The notes under the pieces: generated by a model
What the model saw: the letters and a program-made list of their open reading frames with translations, nothing else
The model's database searches: none
Told to the model about the DNA's origin: nothing
DNA from: Paulownia fortunei
Taxonomy: Eukaryota > Streptophyta > Magnoliopsida > Lamiales > Paulowniaceae
Assembly: GCA_019321725.1 (NCBI GenBank)
Contig: CM033116.1
Location: 1,794,642-1,858,641 of the forward strand
DNA length: 64,000 bases
Direction of reading: 5' to 3'
Part shown: piece by piece, positions 36,046 through 48,862 of the stretch
Position numbering within the stretch: position 1 is the stretch's first letter
Layout of the letters: every line of letters starts with the position of its first letter
Translations under genes and position numbers: made by a program

Positions 36046-38500
36046 GGAATTTTATTTTATTTCAAAATCTAAGTTGTTATTTCAACTCTTATCAAATTTG
36101 AATAATATTTAATCACATTTTTGGGCTGGAATATCTACTTGGAACAATGAACAGCACTGGACCTCGATCTTGTCATGGGCTCATTCATTATTCTTTAGAG
36201 ATGGCAACTTGGTAATGGGAAGATTTCAAATTTCAACTCATCCCAATTTTTTTTATTTGGAATAAATTTTTAAATTATAATTGAATTTGGGATAAGTTTT
36301 GAATTTTTATTTCAAAATCATCCCATCCAAATTCGAATCGTTTATTTTTTTATAGTTTTTATTTATAATATATGTATTTATATGATTTTTTTCTAGAAAA
36401 ATACACTTTTAAAAAAAAATTAGTTGTATTATTTTTATAATATATATTTTAATATTTTTAAAATTATAAAAATAAGTTTAACGAGTTCAACTCATTAAAT
36501 TGATTGTGAGATGTATTCAAATTCAAATCTTTATTACAAAATCTGACAAATCCATCTCCAACTCTTAGCTATCCATGGATCTTAGGGTTCTATTTGGTAA
36601 CCTTGAAAACCAGGAGACGTTTAACCTAAAATATTTTATTGATATAGGTCAAGAATTTTTTTTCCATAAAATTGACTTCTACATAATTTTAGTTTAGCTA
36701 AATTAATTTCTCAAATTTAATTAAACTCGCTCTTTTTCGGCCATCAATTTAAGTTAATTGTGCAAAAAGAGAACGAGAGGGAAATTTTGAGAAAGCAAAA
36801 AATCAGATTTTGGTTGCTCCAAGTCTCACTTGAAGCAACTTGTTTCCTAATTAAACCAAAAAAATTGGATTGAATTAAATCACAAACAAGAAAATGTCTT
36901 ATCAAATTGGAATTAATGTGGTTAGCGTGAATTTATTCTTCAGCACTAATTGACCGAGCTGATATATACTACACGAAAAAAATAATATATATTTGGAGTT
37001 AAATATCTCTGTATTTGTACTGACACCAAGTTTATGTAATCCTGGAAAATATAAACTTTAATTACGATTTATTTCATTTTCATTTTCTGAATAACAAAAA
37101 AACACAATCCTATGCGATTAGAGTAATATTTTTTACCATGCATATTTCTTCTTACTCAAGAAACATTATATTTTATTACTCTTTCTATTTCTGGAATGAA
37201 TGCTCCATTGGTATAAATAATATATATTCAAATTGATTAATCTTATGAATATATTGTGTCTCCATAACATGGGCAATTAATCGATTTTTGTATAAGCAAA
37301 TGAATGACCAATAAGTGACTTAGAAGTGATTTAAAGTGCCAACAAATCACTTTTTTTCTTTATAAGAATGATTTTAATTAAATTTAATTAGAGACCAATT
37401 AAGTAATGGGAGGATATTAAACTCCACCTCTTTGGACTTAAATATTTCTTCTTCTAGATTATTAACCAAATATTAAATATTGGATAATCTAATACTTAAC
37501 TACATTGATGATGTCTTGAGGATGACATCATATCCTTTTCATGTTGTGAAGTCACATAACGATCAAAATTTAGGCCAAATCAAAATTAATTATTGTCTAT
37601 AAAATATAATAAAAGTAATAAAATTTATTTCGACTCAGATGATTTGCAATTTAAATATCCCAATACAAAAAAGATGGGGAAATTCTAATTTAGGAACAAC
37701 ATTATTATCTATTATGGAGATTGATGGTCGTAATGAAGCCACATGCCCCAATTACCCCAATGACTTATTAAATGGACAATTTAGTTTTCTAGGCTTCAAT
37801 ACGAGGGCACTCCATCCTCCTACCCTTCTTTGATTGGTCTCTTTCAAAAACTAATAAAGCCCTGCCAAATCCACAATTTTTTTGTTCTTAGTAATGATGT
37901 ATGTGTATAAATCAATCGAGTTAAATAATTGAATATATTATTATTTAAATTTATTTAAATCATTAATGAACTTTAAAAATTATGTTTGAATTTAATTTAA
38001 TTGCTAATCAAGTCGAATTTAAATAAATTTTAATTGAGTTGAATACAACTCGAGTAACTTGATATATATATATATTTTAACTAATTAAGTCGAGTTTGAG
38101 TTAAGTTTTAGATTTTATCAAACGAAAAAATATGTTTAAATTGAGTTCAAATGATCATTTAACGATCAATTTCGAATCGATTATCAAATATAATTTTATT
38201 TGTTTTTCGGCGATAATAATATGAGATTAATCTCCAATAACTTAGCATGCAAAAATTCAAATTACCCATTTATAATTTGCATGAAGTGTTACCCATTTAA
38301 ATGCTGGTAAATGGTAACTAAGTGATTAGTGAAAATAAAACCAGTTTTTGTCAAATTTTCATTTACCAATTTTAGAGAATATCCCTATATTTCGGACAAC
38401 CCTCTTCTGCGTTTTCCTTTCTCAGTCTATGTGACATTGGATCCATTGGATCCAAAGGGTGTGGTTTAATTTGTGTCTGTTTTTCTCAAACATGGCTAGT
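36046..38500. other. AT-rich spacer with old repeat-like sequence
   Basis: No gene is supported. The stretches 36190-36560 and 37910-38200 have TTCAAATTCAAATC and GAGTTGAA/TCGAGTT wording typical of worn plant repeats, but ends could not be defined. Confidence 0.4.
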
Positions 38501-39700
38501 TCATGGAATAACCAACAAGTTAATGCACTGCACTGGATTTTATGGGCAACCCACACTTCCCAAGGTTCTGACTTTCCAAATTAGTACCACAAAGAACCTT
38601 AAAGAAAATCAAATTCACATGATTCGGCAAACTGATTACATGAATCCAACATGATAATTGCAATTTCCGGCTACATACCTCATTTCCTTCACTTGGATTC
38701 CCAATGTTCACACCCCCCCCCCCCCCCCAACTATTCCAGAAATTAATGGCTCCTGCTGCTCTTAGCACTGCAAATCAAGCTTACACCTGGATATGTAACC
38801 TGATCATTCTTGCAAAAGCATTTGCCTCTTGAAATCATCAGCACATTTTTTAAAGCTAATCAGAGCTCACAGCAAAACATTAGTTTTCACATGTTCATTA
38901 CAAGACTCAACTTCCTTGTTTGCCAAAAATGTTGGCCTTTTAGTTACCATCTTCTCATGAAACCTAGTTAGCTTTCTCTTCAGACACAAGTTTTGGATCC
39001 ATTGAACAGCAGTACTAAATGTCGAAGCTTCCCGTTCCCATGTCTTGTTACCTTTTAAGGAGGCATGGATGTTGCGAGGAAGGAGGAACAACGCGGCGTA
39101 TTCCATAATTCTCTGCTTTTGGACGTAGATTGGCTATGTGAACTCCTGCCATAAGATTTGAGCTCATGCAGATCGATAGCAAAGCTTTTCCTGTTGAACA
39201 CAATACAATGGTATGATATTTTAGTGTGAAAATATGAAAAAAAAAAACAGATAAAACCAACCTTCACACAGTCATGGCCGCAACTCCAACATCAGCTGTT
39301 ACAGAGGACCTAATCTAACACATGTTCTAACATTTCCAATTCACCCCCACAAAAACAAGCAAACCAAAAAAACTCCGACACCAGATGCAAGATTGGCTGA
39401 AATTTTTCCATAACACCATTGATGTTGTGGAGGGGATTCGTCATATTTTATGTACAAGAAGTGACTTGTGCACATATACAGCGAAAATATTCCTTTATCT
39501 ATAAAAAAACCTTTTAAAACAGTGAAGTTTAGACGTTGTCTTCCAAACCGGATCAAAACGAATAATATCATACAGCAGCATGCCTGCTCACTTAGAACCT
39601 CATCAACCATAAAAAAACTGAAAGATTCAAAAAGGAAGAATTGAAACAAAATATTAGCCATTTTCTTAAATCAAAGTAAAGCATAAATAGGAAAGAAACA
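38501..39700 (-). other. Possible minus-strand transcript of unknown nature
   Basis: Base composition here is less AT-rich than around it. On the minus strand there is a 79-residue ATG-started frame (39106-38867, beginning MEYAALFLLPRNIHASLK) that resembles no family I know, and a poly(C) run (poly(G) on the minus strand) at 38713-38728. It could be a non-coding RNA, a small gene or a gene remnant. The evidence is composition only. Confidence 0.2.
38713..38728. repeat. Poly(C)16 run
   Basis: Sixteen consecutive C on the plus strand in non-coding DNA. Confidence 0.95.
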
Positions 39701-40869
39701 GAGGACAAACACACAAGTAAGGTTATGCAACACTAATGATAATGTGTGTCTGAAAAAGCGAGATTCCCCATACAGAACCAATCTAAACCTCGAAATCTCC
39801 TGTAAAGACTGAACTTATTACACTTAAAAAGATTTTAGGAAGTCGAAAGATTAAAATAATCGTGTATAATCGAGGGACTTAACAGGTTAATTGACTTATC
39901 TATCAAGTAAATCGATTTCCAGTCAAATCAAACTCTTTCCTTTCCTGAATAGCGAACGGAGACCCACAACATTAAACCCGCAATCAATTTGTTTTCGACA
40001 AAACAGTGAATTTTTAAGCTCATAATTGCATCCATCAACTTATGAACTCCTCACCAACTATGAAAAGAAATTGCATATTTCAAAATATAGTGAAAATCGA
40101 AACTGAACAAGAATTAATAAATAGGCCATTTTAGCCGTTAGATTAGGTGGATCAAAATTGAGGAATTTTGACCATGAGTCTGAGAGGACTTTGGCGTGAG
40201 CCTTTTATCACGAAACGAGATACTAGTTTGAGGTTCGAAGTCGTAGGTGAGATTTTACTTGTTTTTTTTCCCCCTTAAATTTAAGTGATTTGGAGTATTT
40301 GATTGTGGGATTTTTTTAATATATTTTTTTCGGATAAAAAATTTAATAATATTTTATAATCACTATTTGTTAGTGGATTTTTTTGTGGGTGTTTGTCCTC
40401 TGTTTTTTTTTTTTTCTTTCGATTGAGGTATTCTTTGTTAAATTTAATATCTCGTTTAAATTTCTTTAGTGTTTTGATATAATTATTTGTTGTCTAATTT
40501 TTATCATCATTAAGTGTATTGCACATTTTCAATACAATAGGTATATGCATGCCAATAATTTATGTTGAGATAGAGAAGAAAAGATAGAGATTAGCGGTTC
40601 AAAATTTTAATAATTTATGCATGTGAAAATGAAGGAAAATCTATGTATATATTTATGATATCTCTTTTAATCATATTATATGCTCTTTGCCTTTTGTTTT
40701 ACTTGGGAGCTAAAGTTTTTAAATGCAAGATTCTAATATACAATGACCCAAACGACTAAACTATTCCCTCATCTTTCCCTCTACCTTAAAACTTTCAATT
40801 TTGCTCAATGTATATATGATCATAAGTTCCCTGGAATCTTCAAATTCATGTGACAGGAGAAGTTCTATG
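39701..40869. other. Spacer before the NAC gene's 3' end
   Basis: No gene seen. At about 40185-40265 the sequence (GTTTGAGGTTCGAAGTCGTA) resembles a common dispersed plant repeat, not a tRNA. AT-rich from 40260. Confidence 0.45.
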
Positions 40870-40990
40870 TAGGTATAAAATAAAATCCTTTGCAAAATTA
40901 CAAATTATCAACCCTAAACTACAACCTAATATAGGTACTATAAAAATACTTTTCCAAATTACAAATTTTCAATCCTAAACTACTACCTAA
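40870..40990. repeat. 62-bp tandem duplication near the NAC 3' end
   Basis: Two copies (40870-40929 and 40932-40990, offset 62) share AAATTACAAATT.TCAA, CCTAAACTAC and ACCTAA with a few changes. They lie 120-240 bases past the NAC stop codon on the minus strand, so possibly in its 3' UTR. Confidence 0.8.
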
Positions 40991-41106
40991 ACAAATCCTT
41001 AATTTCTAAATATTTCAAATCTCAAACATATTCCCTTACCTTACTAACACACACTAACTAAAACATTCTCACATATATACCAACTGATGAATCAAGTGTG
41101 CAAAGT

Positions 41107-43651
41107 TCAGTTGAAAACTGAGCTGTTATCATTATCAAAGCTCATGTCATCAAGATTCGAGGGCACCCCATTCGAGTAGTCCAAACTCATATCGAACAAG
41201 AATCCATAGTCATCCTCACATTTAGTCTCAACCAATTTGCTGTGATTATGACAAGAAGCTGAGGGATGAGGCCCATTCATGTGATCACGAGATAGGTGAA
41301 AGTAGCCGGGGTCGAGTGCCGACAAGCCGAGGGAAGTGCTAGGGTTTTGGCCCTGATATTGTTGGTGATGAGATGGGCTGTGGGAGAAGGAAGTGATGTT
41401 TTGATAGCTACTAGGCAAGGCATGTTCACTTGTGGGGGATGCAGCCAAAGTAGGAGAAATGGCACCAGCTGTGGAATCATACAAATTCTGCCCACAGAAT
41501 TTGTTGCTATTTTCACCTCTGGATTTGTGAAATACTCTGCATAATACCCAGTCTTCCTGTCAATGATCACAAATTATTCAGCATTAGATCCATAAATGAA
41601 CCCATTTTTTCTTTAAGTGCATGCATAAATGTACTTAAGGGGGTCTGATCAATTTCGAATAATATCACCAGCCACTAGATCCTTAATAATAAAGAGAAAG
41701 AAAAGAAAAATATGTACTAGTTAATGATTAAGGTGTAACACATATAATAATAAGAGCCTCACAAGAATGGATAGTCATACAAGAATTTTATGTAAGCCAG
41801 TGAGAAGAATAGATATATGGGACAGGAATCTTTCCAGTATAATTCCTGGAGTTTCGAAGAAGCTTTCTGACAACATCATTGCCACCTGAATGACTCAAAC
41901 TTTTCCTGTCTCCTTGCGTCACCACATGATCCATTATATTCCTTTGTCTAGATAGCATATTTTATAGCCATTTCAACCCTTCATTAATTAAGGTAGGAAG
42001 AAAAGAAGAACAAAATTAAAACTAAGCAACCAACCTTTGGTGGCAGGTGAGGGTTCTCCAGGCGAAACTCATGCATGATCCATCCAGTTTTGATCCCATT
42101 TGGAGCTCTATTCTTGTAGAAAACCAAAGTCTTTCTCATTCCCACGACAGCCCGAGTGATTGGGTCCTGCACAGCCCGATCTTTGCCAGTAGCCTTCCAG
42201 TAACCGGAGATGGTAGCCCGGTTGGTCCGAAAGCCGGTTGCATATTTGCGATCACGGAAGCTAAAGAAGTACCACTCGCTTGAATTCAGCTTTGCCGCAT
42301 CTAAAAACTATCACATTGTTACATTCAATACTTAATAAATTAATTATTACACTAAAAAATATTTTATATATTTCTTGCGCGTGCTTGACATACGAACACA
42401 CAGATTAAACCAATACATAATATATAACACATATACTTGAAACTTAGTACAGCTATACAGTGGTACTATTTCATCATTCCCATTATGTTTGCTTGTGTGA
42501 CAATTTCTGGTAAAGTGACAAAAGTTGGTTATGAGTCACCAAGATTCTCAAGCCATCATGTTTCTGCATTCACAAAGTATTATAGAAATTTCATATGAGA
42601 GAAGAGAAAAGGTGTCTCAGCCTTTTCCACATAGATGAGGAAGTTATATCTTATATGTTAAGAAGTCTATATCACACTTTCTTGTCTTCACCTACAGGCT
42701 GTACTTGAAGGATAATCACCAGATTTATATCTATAAATTTATTCAAATATATATATATATATATATTGAAATATAATATATTCCTTAATTCTTTGCTGAT
42801 CGTAAATTAAGGGACCAAAATTCAAATCTTCCAGTTGAAGTCGTTAATTACGAATTATCAAATACATTTTCTATTCCTTTTCTCAGATGGTGCTATGAAT
42901 TTTTCTTGACATGCTACGCTTAGACCGCGAGTTGTTGCTGAAAAATGAGTAAACATTTTCAACTTTTTCTCTAAAATAATATGCAAAAGGCTTCAAAATA
43001 AACAAATGGTTTCCAAAAGTATTCTCTCCTTAGGACCCCCTCTAAATTGGTAATTTATTACTATAAAAGCAGCAAGATTCATTGAACCCGAGCAAACGAG
43101 CAGAAAATGTGGCAACCTTTTTTTTCCAAAAAGAGGAAACCCTTTCAGAATGAATTCCGTCGCGGTTTAAGGAAAAAGGCATAGCAACAGCAGAAGAGAC
43201 ATCGAAACACCTAAGTCAATATTCTAAAATTATCTGTCCCTCAAAACCAAAAAGAATAAATTAACTACTTCGACAAAAAGTTTAATTTTTTTTATAAGTA
43301 TAGAATATTACCACACAAGTGAAAAAAATCAATGTAGTTATATACGTAATATAGTACTTTTTCATGGGGGAAAAAACAAAAAAAAACTAGAGGTGTTTTT
43401 TTCATTTTTCTTCATCTTTTCCCTGTCTGTATACACAAGATACCAAAATAACGAAGACAATGGGGGAACAAGGGGTACCTACCAGGGAGCTGCCATGGCT
43501 CACACGTATGGAGATCAATTTCCACTAAAGTACCTCTGAGAACTTCTTCATTGGCAATCTTTTTGTAAAGGTAATGGCAAACCAGCTCTTCATCACTCGG
43601 ATAAAACCTAAAACCTGGTGGTAGTGTGTGCCCAATGTCTCTTAGACCCAT
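41107..43651 (-). CDS. NAC-domain transcription factor (NAC074 / NAC21/22-like)
   Basis: Three coding exons on the minus strand: 43651-43483, 42300-42035 and 41556-41107, giving 294 residues. The NAC domain fills about residues 9-157 with all five subdomains: [51 protein letters not shown] (89-98, DNA contact), [23 protein letters not shown] and [11 protein letters not shown]. Intron positions match the usual NAC layout. The C-terminal half (158-294) is Ser/His/Asn-rich and ends in an acidic stretch (about residues 248-294) that could activate transcription. The MGLRDIG start is shared by a group usually labelled NAC21/22 or, as I recall, Arabidopsis NAC074. The exact orthologue and target genes are not determined. 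I see no membrane segment, and no evident miR164 target site. Confidence 0.93.
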
Positions 43652-43826
43652 TTCCGATGCCTTAATTTAGGTGGGGGAAAAAGCAAGTATTTATACAACA
43701 GATTGATTCTCTATCAAGAATTCTGCATCTGAAAAGTGGGTTTTCTCACTACTTTTTTTTTTTTTTTCTGGCTGTGGAGTGCTGGGATTGGCTAATTATA
43801 AGATTAATTAGAGGAGAAAGTCATGC

Positions 43827-43838
43827 GTTTATATATAG
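43827..43838 (-). promoter_or_regulatory. Probable TATA box of the NAC gene
   Basis: Minus-strand CTATATATAAAC, a textbook plant TATA box, 176 bases upstream of the ATG at 43651. It predicts a start near 43797 and a leader of about 145 bases. A second TATAAATA lies at 43690-43697 but is too close to the ATG. Confidence 0.5.
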
Positions 43839-44095
43839 AGATATACAATGAGTGACAAGTACCTTGGAGGCCAACTTGTAATTTCTTTGCATTATTGTAG
43901 GAGCTTATGCTTGTGTATATAGGTTAGTTATGGTTACATATATATCATGGGAACTTTCAAGAAAAACCAATTTCACAAGTAATGTTTATGTGGGCATGAG
44001 GTTAGAATGCTTGATGTAATAAACTAGTAATATCCAAATCCTAAGAACCTCCAAAATTACTCTTTTTAACTATATCCCTGTACCAACAAATAAGA

Positions 44096-44121
44096 GGGGG
44101 GTGGGGGTGGGGTGAGGGGGG
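44096..44121 (+). promoter_or_regulatory. G-quadruplex motif upstream of the NAC gene
   Basis: Four G runs of 6, 5, 4 and 6 separated by T, T and TGA, about 260 bases beyond the predicted TATA box. It fits the G3+N1-7 rule very well. The G-rich strand is the template strand of the NAC gene. Function is inferred only. Confidence 0.6.
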
Positions 44122-44621
44122 TAAATAAATACAAACAGAAGGAGACAAATAGAAACATAATTTATTGCCCGAATCTGCTTATCCAATGTATAAGGTCTTT
44201 TACTGTCCATTATCTTCCTTCTCAAAGAGGAAATTAAGGGTCATAAACTTGATGAGAATTGGATCAGGCTGTGAGGTTAACTCTAGCTATATATTAGCTA
44301 GTCCATCAATTTGAGATATATTATTAGATCTTTTGAAAAATATTAACTGATTATTATCATATGTGATTGTTAATTATGACAAATACAAAATGACGCTATT
44401 GACAAAATAGAGTTGTACTGATACCTTAGATGTAAAATCACAAGGTAAATTATGTTCCATGAATTACTCCAATGATTTCATTGATGAAACATTTTTCTAG
44501 AACCGTAGGGCCGCAAATTGGAACAGATAAGATTCGAGGTGCTTTTCTTCAGAGATAAAAATCCATTAATTTGGTATTATGCATTAGATTTTTGGTAATC
44601 GACACTGATGTTAAAACCAGA

Positions 44622-44747
44622 CATCATCATATACAAGTTTCAGTCCCAGAAATGTTAAATTAATTACTTGGACTATACAGAAAATGCTTTCTAATATGTG
44701 TTGTCTCTGATCAGACACATTTCTGGGACTGAAACTTGAAGGTGGTG
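44622..44747. ncRNA. Candidate small-RNA hairpin (miRNA-like inverted repeat)
   Basis: A perfect 22-bp inverted repeat: left arm 44634-44655 (starts CAAGTTTCAGTCC), right arm 44717-44738 (ends GGGACTGAAACTTG), with a 61-base loop. The stem extends outward after a 5/2 bulge through CATCATC (44622-44628) pairing with GGTGGTG (44741-44747) when G:U pairs are allowed. Size and arm length suit a plant MIRNA or small inverted-repeat locus. The strand is not known; the loop holds a TCTGATCAGA palindrome. I do not recognise the sequence as a known miRNA family. Perfect arms are more typical of young loci than of conserved miRNAs. Confidence 0.5.
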
Positions 44748-44958
44748 AATAAATCAAGCCAAGGCATTGTGATGTAGAAAGCTAATCATGCAATGAAGAA
44801 AAGTCCATTTACTGTGGGCCACAGAAATGTTTCTGATATGGAATCTGCCAATGATGATGGAAGAAAATAACTTTTTATTTTTATTTTTTTCTCATTTTCG
44901 TCAAAGTGTGAATAAAATACATCATAAGCATAAAATATTATTACAATAAATCATCTAA

Positions 44959-44982
44959 CACACACACACACACACATACATG

Positions 44983-45018
<36 letters not shown>
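44959..45018. repeat. Compound (CA)n-(TA)n-(CA)n microsatellite
   Basis: CA repeats from about 44959, a TA core from about 44981 to 44998, and CA repeats again to about 45018. Non-coding and likely polymorphic. Confidence 0.9.
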
Positions 45019-45019
<1 letters not shown>

Positions 45020-45394
45020 ATACACATACTAAAGTCAAGATCATTTTCAGCCACATGTATATGCATTCGTTTACTGAGTCATTTTTGAGATATTAAAATT
45101 AATGTCCTAAATATACATTTCGTGGATTATTTTTCTTTTTAGACTATTAATCTCCATAAATTATGAACACTGGTGCGGCTAAAAATTAGTATTAAATAAA
45201 TTTACATTTTTTGAATTCGGAGTTTCACGAATTTGATTCTATGAATTCATAATTTATCCTATAATGTGCAAAATATAAAAAAGTTAAAAGAAACACTGAG
45301 TTTTTCCAATAATGCTCATTTGACGCTCAACTCAAAAATCGAGTGTATGTGGAATAATCATCAATATCGATTTTAATTAATATAAAAAATCACT

Positions 45395-45483
45395 CATCAA
45401 TCAATATCAAAATAAAACATAAATAATCCACAGCTCTTTTCATCAATCAATATCAAAATAAGACATAAATAATCCTTAGCTCC
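45395..45483. repeat. 46-bp tandem duplication
   Basis: Copies at 45395-45436 and 45441-45483, offset 46, sharing CATCAATCAATATCAAAATA, then ACATAAATAATCC, then AGCTC. Non-coding. Confidence 0.85.
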
Positions 45484-46424
45484 CTCCATAAAGGGGAAGA
45501 GATATTTATATATAATGAGAATATAGTTATCTTGTAAGATAAATTTCTTTTTTCTTATCAAATTAGATTATCAAATATATTAAAAGATTATTTTTTCAAA
45601 AGTTGTATATCAATAGGATTACGCTAATTATAATTCTAAAACAATCTATATTCATATTTAATCTTATTATAATTAATTTGACTTAACTCATTTATAAATA
45701 ATTCATTTCGACTTAAAACAAATATACACAATTCACTAAATTAACTTTGGCTATTTGATATAAGTACCTCGATACTAAGTATGATTTGAGATGACAAGTC
45801 AAATAAAAGTACTGCGAGAAAATTTATGTCATTGAAATAATTTTCGCAAAGACAAGAATATTGAGAAGATGAAACTGAAAATATTTATCAGTCATCGTAC
45901 TTACATTTAATGACAATAATTAGGTGTCCCATAATCTAAGAATGTATCTACCTAACCTGGTAAAGAACACAAAGAAATTAATGCCATAGGTGACTCATCT
46001 AAAGTTTCTTTCTACGTTCACATTATTTCATACCTCTGTGAAGCTTAATTCTTTTGGCCAATCGATTTTGCTTATTCATGTTTGTGTTTTGGGGGTTGAA
46101 TCTTCTGCGTTACACTTATCATAAAGTGGAAGCCTAAAGAAGGAGGGCGTCTTCAAATTCAAGAAAGCCCCAAGCAAATCATTTATCTCAAAGAAAAATG
46201 ACTCAATAATATCAATTTTTTTCCACTATAATATAATTTTTCTGATCTATTCTAAGTTGAAAAGATATGTAATGTCTCTTCTTCCTAGCATACCCTAGAA
46301 ACTATGGATTAAGGCAAAAAAATAAATAATCATGATTTCGACAAATCCACATCATTGTTTTGGAGCAAACATAAATTACAATAACCTAAATCAATATTTT
46401 CATAACTAAATTAGTGATAAAATC

Positions 46425-46740
46425 AGCCTTGTTGTCGGTCTGATCGATTCAACCATCGATCCAATTTGTTAATAAAAAATGATTATATTTTCTATTATAT
46501 TATATAAAATGGTAATGTAATACTAATTGTATGTATAAGGTAAAAATGATAACCAAAGTTTATTTTTTTTTTCAAAAAAATAAAAGATAATTTTTTTTTT
46601 ACCGATTTTGATAAAAAAATTTTTATCGGTTCAATTGCTTTTGACCAGTTTAATCGATTTTATTTTATTTTTACACCCAAACGAACCAAACCGACCATCA
46701 ATCCAGCTGGTCCGATCTAGGTTTTAAAACATTGAGCTAA
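46425..46740. mobile_element. Probable non-autonomous repeat element
   Basis: Starts near GTTGTCGGTCTGATCGATTC and ends near CCAGCTGGTCCGATCTAGG followed by TTTTAAAAC. The wording (GATTCAACCATCGATCC, CGGTTCAATTG, CCGACCATCAATCC) is typical of a widespread plant repeat. The interior is AT-rich with a T-run/A-run hairpin core. No ORF. Borders are approximate and superfamily not assigned. Confidence 0.4.
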
Positions 46741-48416
46741 ATGAATATACTTAAGCCAAAAGAATAAATGAAAAGTATTGGTAAACTACTGAACCACATC
46801 CATATTGATAGTTTATTAGATCACATACATAGCCAAAAGCTCCCAAAACCCCTAGTACATTTTACATATAAACTTTTACACATTTTGAATAATTAATATA
46901 ATACAATAAATAATAAAATAAAATTTACCATAAAAATTTCTATGCGATCGGACATTACTCAAAGTGAACAACATCCTATGTCCGATATAGAGAGACTATC
47001 CAAAGTAACATACAATGAACCTCATAACGCGTAAAGTACATTTAATCAAGGGTTTTAATTATAATAATTAGAACCTTAATTTGCATGTGATGTGAAATGT
47101 TGGCACAGTGATCAGCTCCTGTCCAACAATTATTATTCCCTGAAAAGCCCACATATAATCACTATATATTATTTTAGGGTTAGGGTTTACTTCGGGGCAC
47201 AGTATATACAATATAATATACATGTAATGGTTTCTTTAGGTGGATGTTGGTGAAAGAGTGACGGCTTCGTATTCCTAAGTATCTAAGGATTGGAGCCAAT
47301 AATTGTCTCCTCATTTGTCCATTCAGATTATTCACCTCCATAAGTCATGGCCTCAATGGCCACAATTAACGGGACCCTGTCACATGTCATTTTCACCATA
47401 TGTCATAATATTTGTCTAACCAATTAATTTCTTATTGTTGTTAGAATACCTTAATCTTATTATAATATGTAATAATATATGGTTAATAGCTCTTAATTAA
47501 TTACTCGAAGATGGCACAATGTAATCTAAGCACAAGTTTGGCAAAATACTTAGGAAATAGATTTTAAATTTTTTGACAAGAAAAAGTGTGGGGAAAATGG
47601 GATTTTACGATTTGACATAAATTTACTTAAAAAAAACAATAATGTTGGGATAGAATTAACCCCTTATCACAACATTATTTTATTAGTTACCAATTATATA
47701 CTAATACAATTATTGTTGTTAAAATTCTTCTCAAAATAGCATTTATTATTCCACCATCATTCCCAACCTTTCAAACTCTTATCCAAGACACCCCTAAAAT
47801 GTGCATATTTAGGTTAATCAATAATTGTAATTGTGTCATGTGCGTCTCAAGAACTTCAATTTTATTTATTTATTGGTTTGGGGGGAAGTACTTTAGAGTT
47901 TAGAGTTTAATTAGATTATAAAATTAGGAAACATGTTGATCAACCTAATGGATTTTCTTAAAATAAAAAGTTACACATATTACGGATCATCCATCATTAA
48001 TTTTAATGTATTATTAGTATCTTAACATAACATGAAAAATGTCTGGTATATGTATTATGATTGATATAACGTTTTCATTTCCGTTGTTTCCAATATTATT
48101 AAATACTAATATATGATATTGAGTGCAAATATTAATTTGAATAAAATAAGAATATTGAAAAATCTCAAATCTCTTGCCAAGTCATCAAAAGATTTTAAGG
48201 GGTCCCACATGACATTCTTGATTTTTACTACTATTAATTAAAATTAAAATAGCTGCTATCATTATTTAATTTTTAATACTTCATTCACTATCCTAAGATT
48301 CCCCGTAGAAGTTGACAAGCAAGCTTGCTTTCACTATATTTTTCTTATTATTGTCTGTCATTATTTTTTTTTATAATCAATTTCATTTAAATTTAAACAG
48401 AGTTAAATACTCTAAG
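46741..48416. other. Gene-free AT-rich spacer
   Basis: No gene is supported. A telomere-like TTAGGGTTAGGGTTTAC bit occurs near 47174-47190. Otherwise AT-rich DNA with short chance ORFs. Confidence 0.45.
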
Positions 48417-48862
48417 GAGTTGTTTACTTTTTTTTTTTTGTTGGGATGAAGAATGATTGATGAAAAATGTGATAAGATGTGAGATTATGATTGAATTATT
48501 CAATATATTTAATGTGTATTTCATATGATTATTTAAATAATATATTAGTCAAAATTCTTATCAAACGTATACTTTGATGGATAATATATAGATTATTATG
48601 TTTTTGATTAATTTATCCTTAATTAAAAATTCTTATAAATTAGTTTAGGTTTAAATTGTGATATATGATTTAAAATTATGAGTATTATTGTCAAAATATA
48701 TTCTAGATATTTAAATAGGAGATGTGATTATTTTATCCCACTTCATAGATGGGATGAATTATCCATAAAAAATTATCAATTATATTAAATTTAAAAGTTT
48801 ATTATAAGCATTATCATCAAAAGTAAATATTTAATGAGATTAGATATTTTAATATACCCATT
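48417..48862. mobile_element. Possible AT-rich TIR element
   Basis: Left end GGAGTTGTTTACTTTT and right end AAAAGTAAATATTTAATGAG give a short inverted TTTACTTTT core about 445 bp apart, with no ORF in between. The arms match only over about nine bases, so this is weak. Confidence 0.3.
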
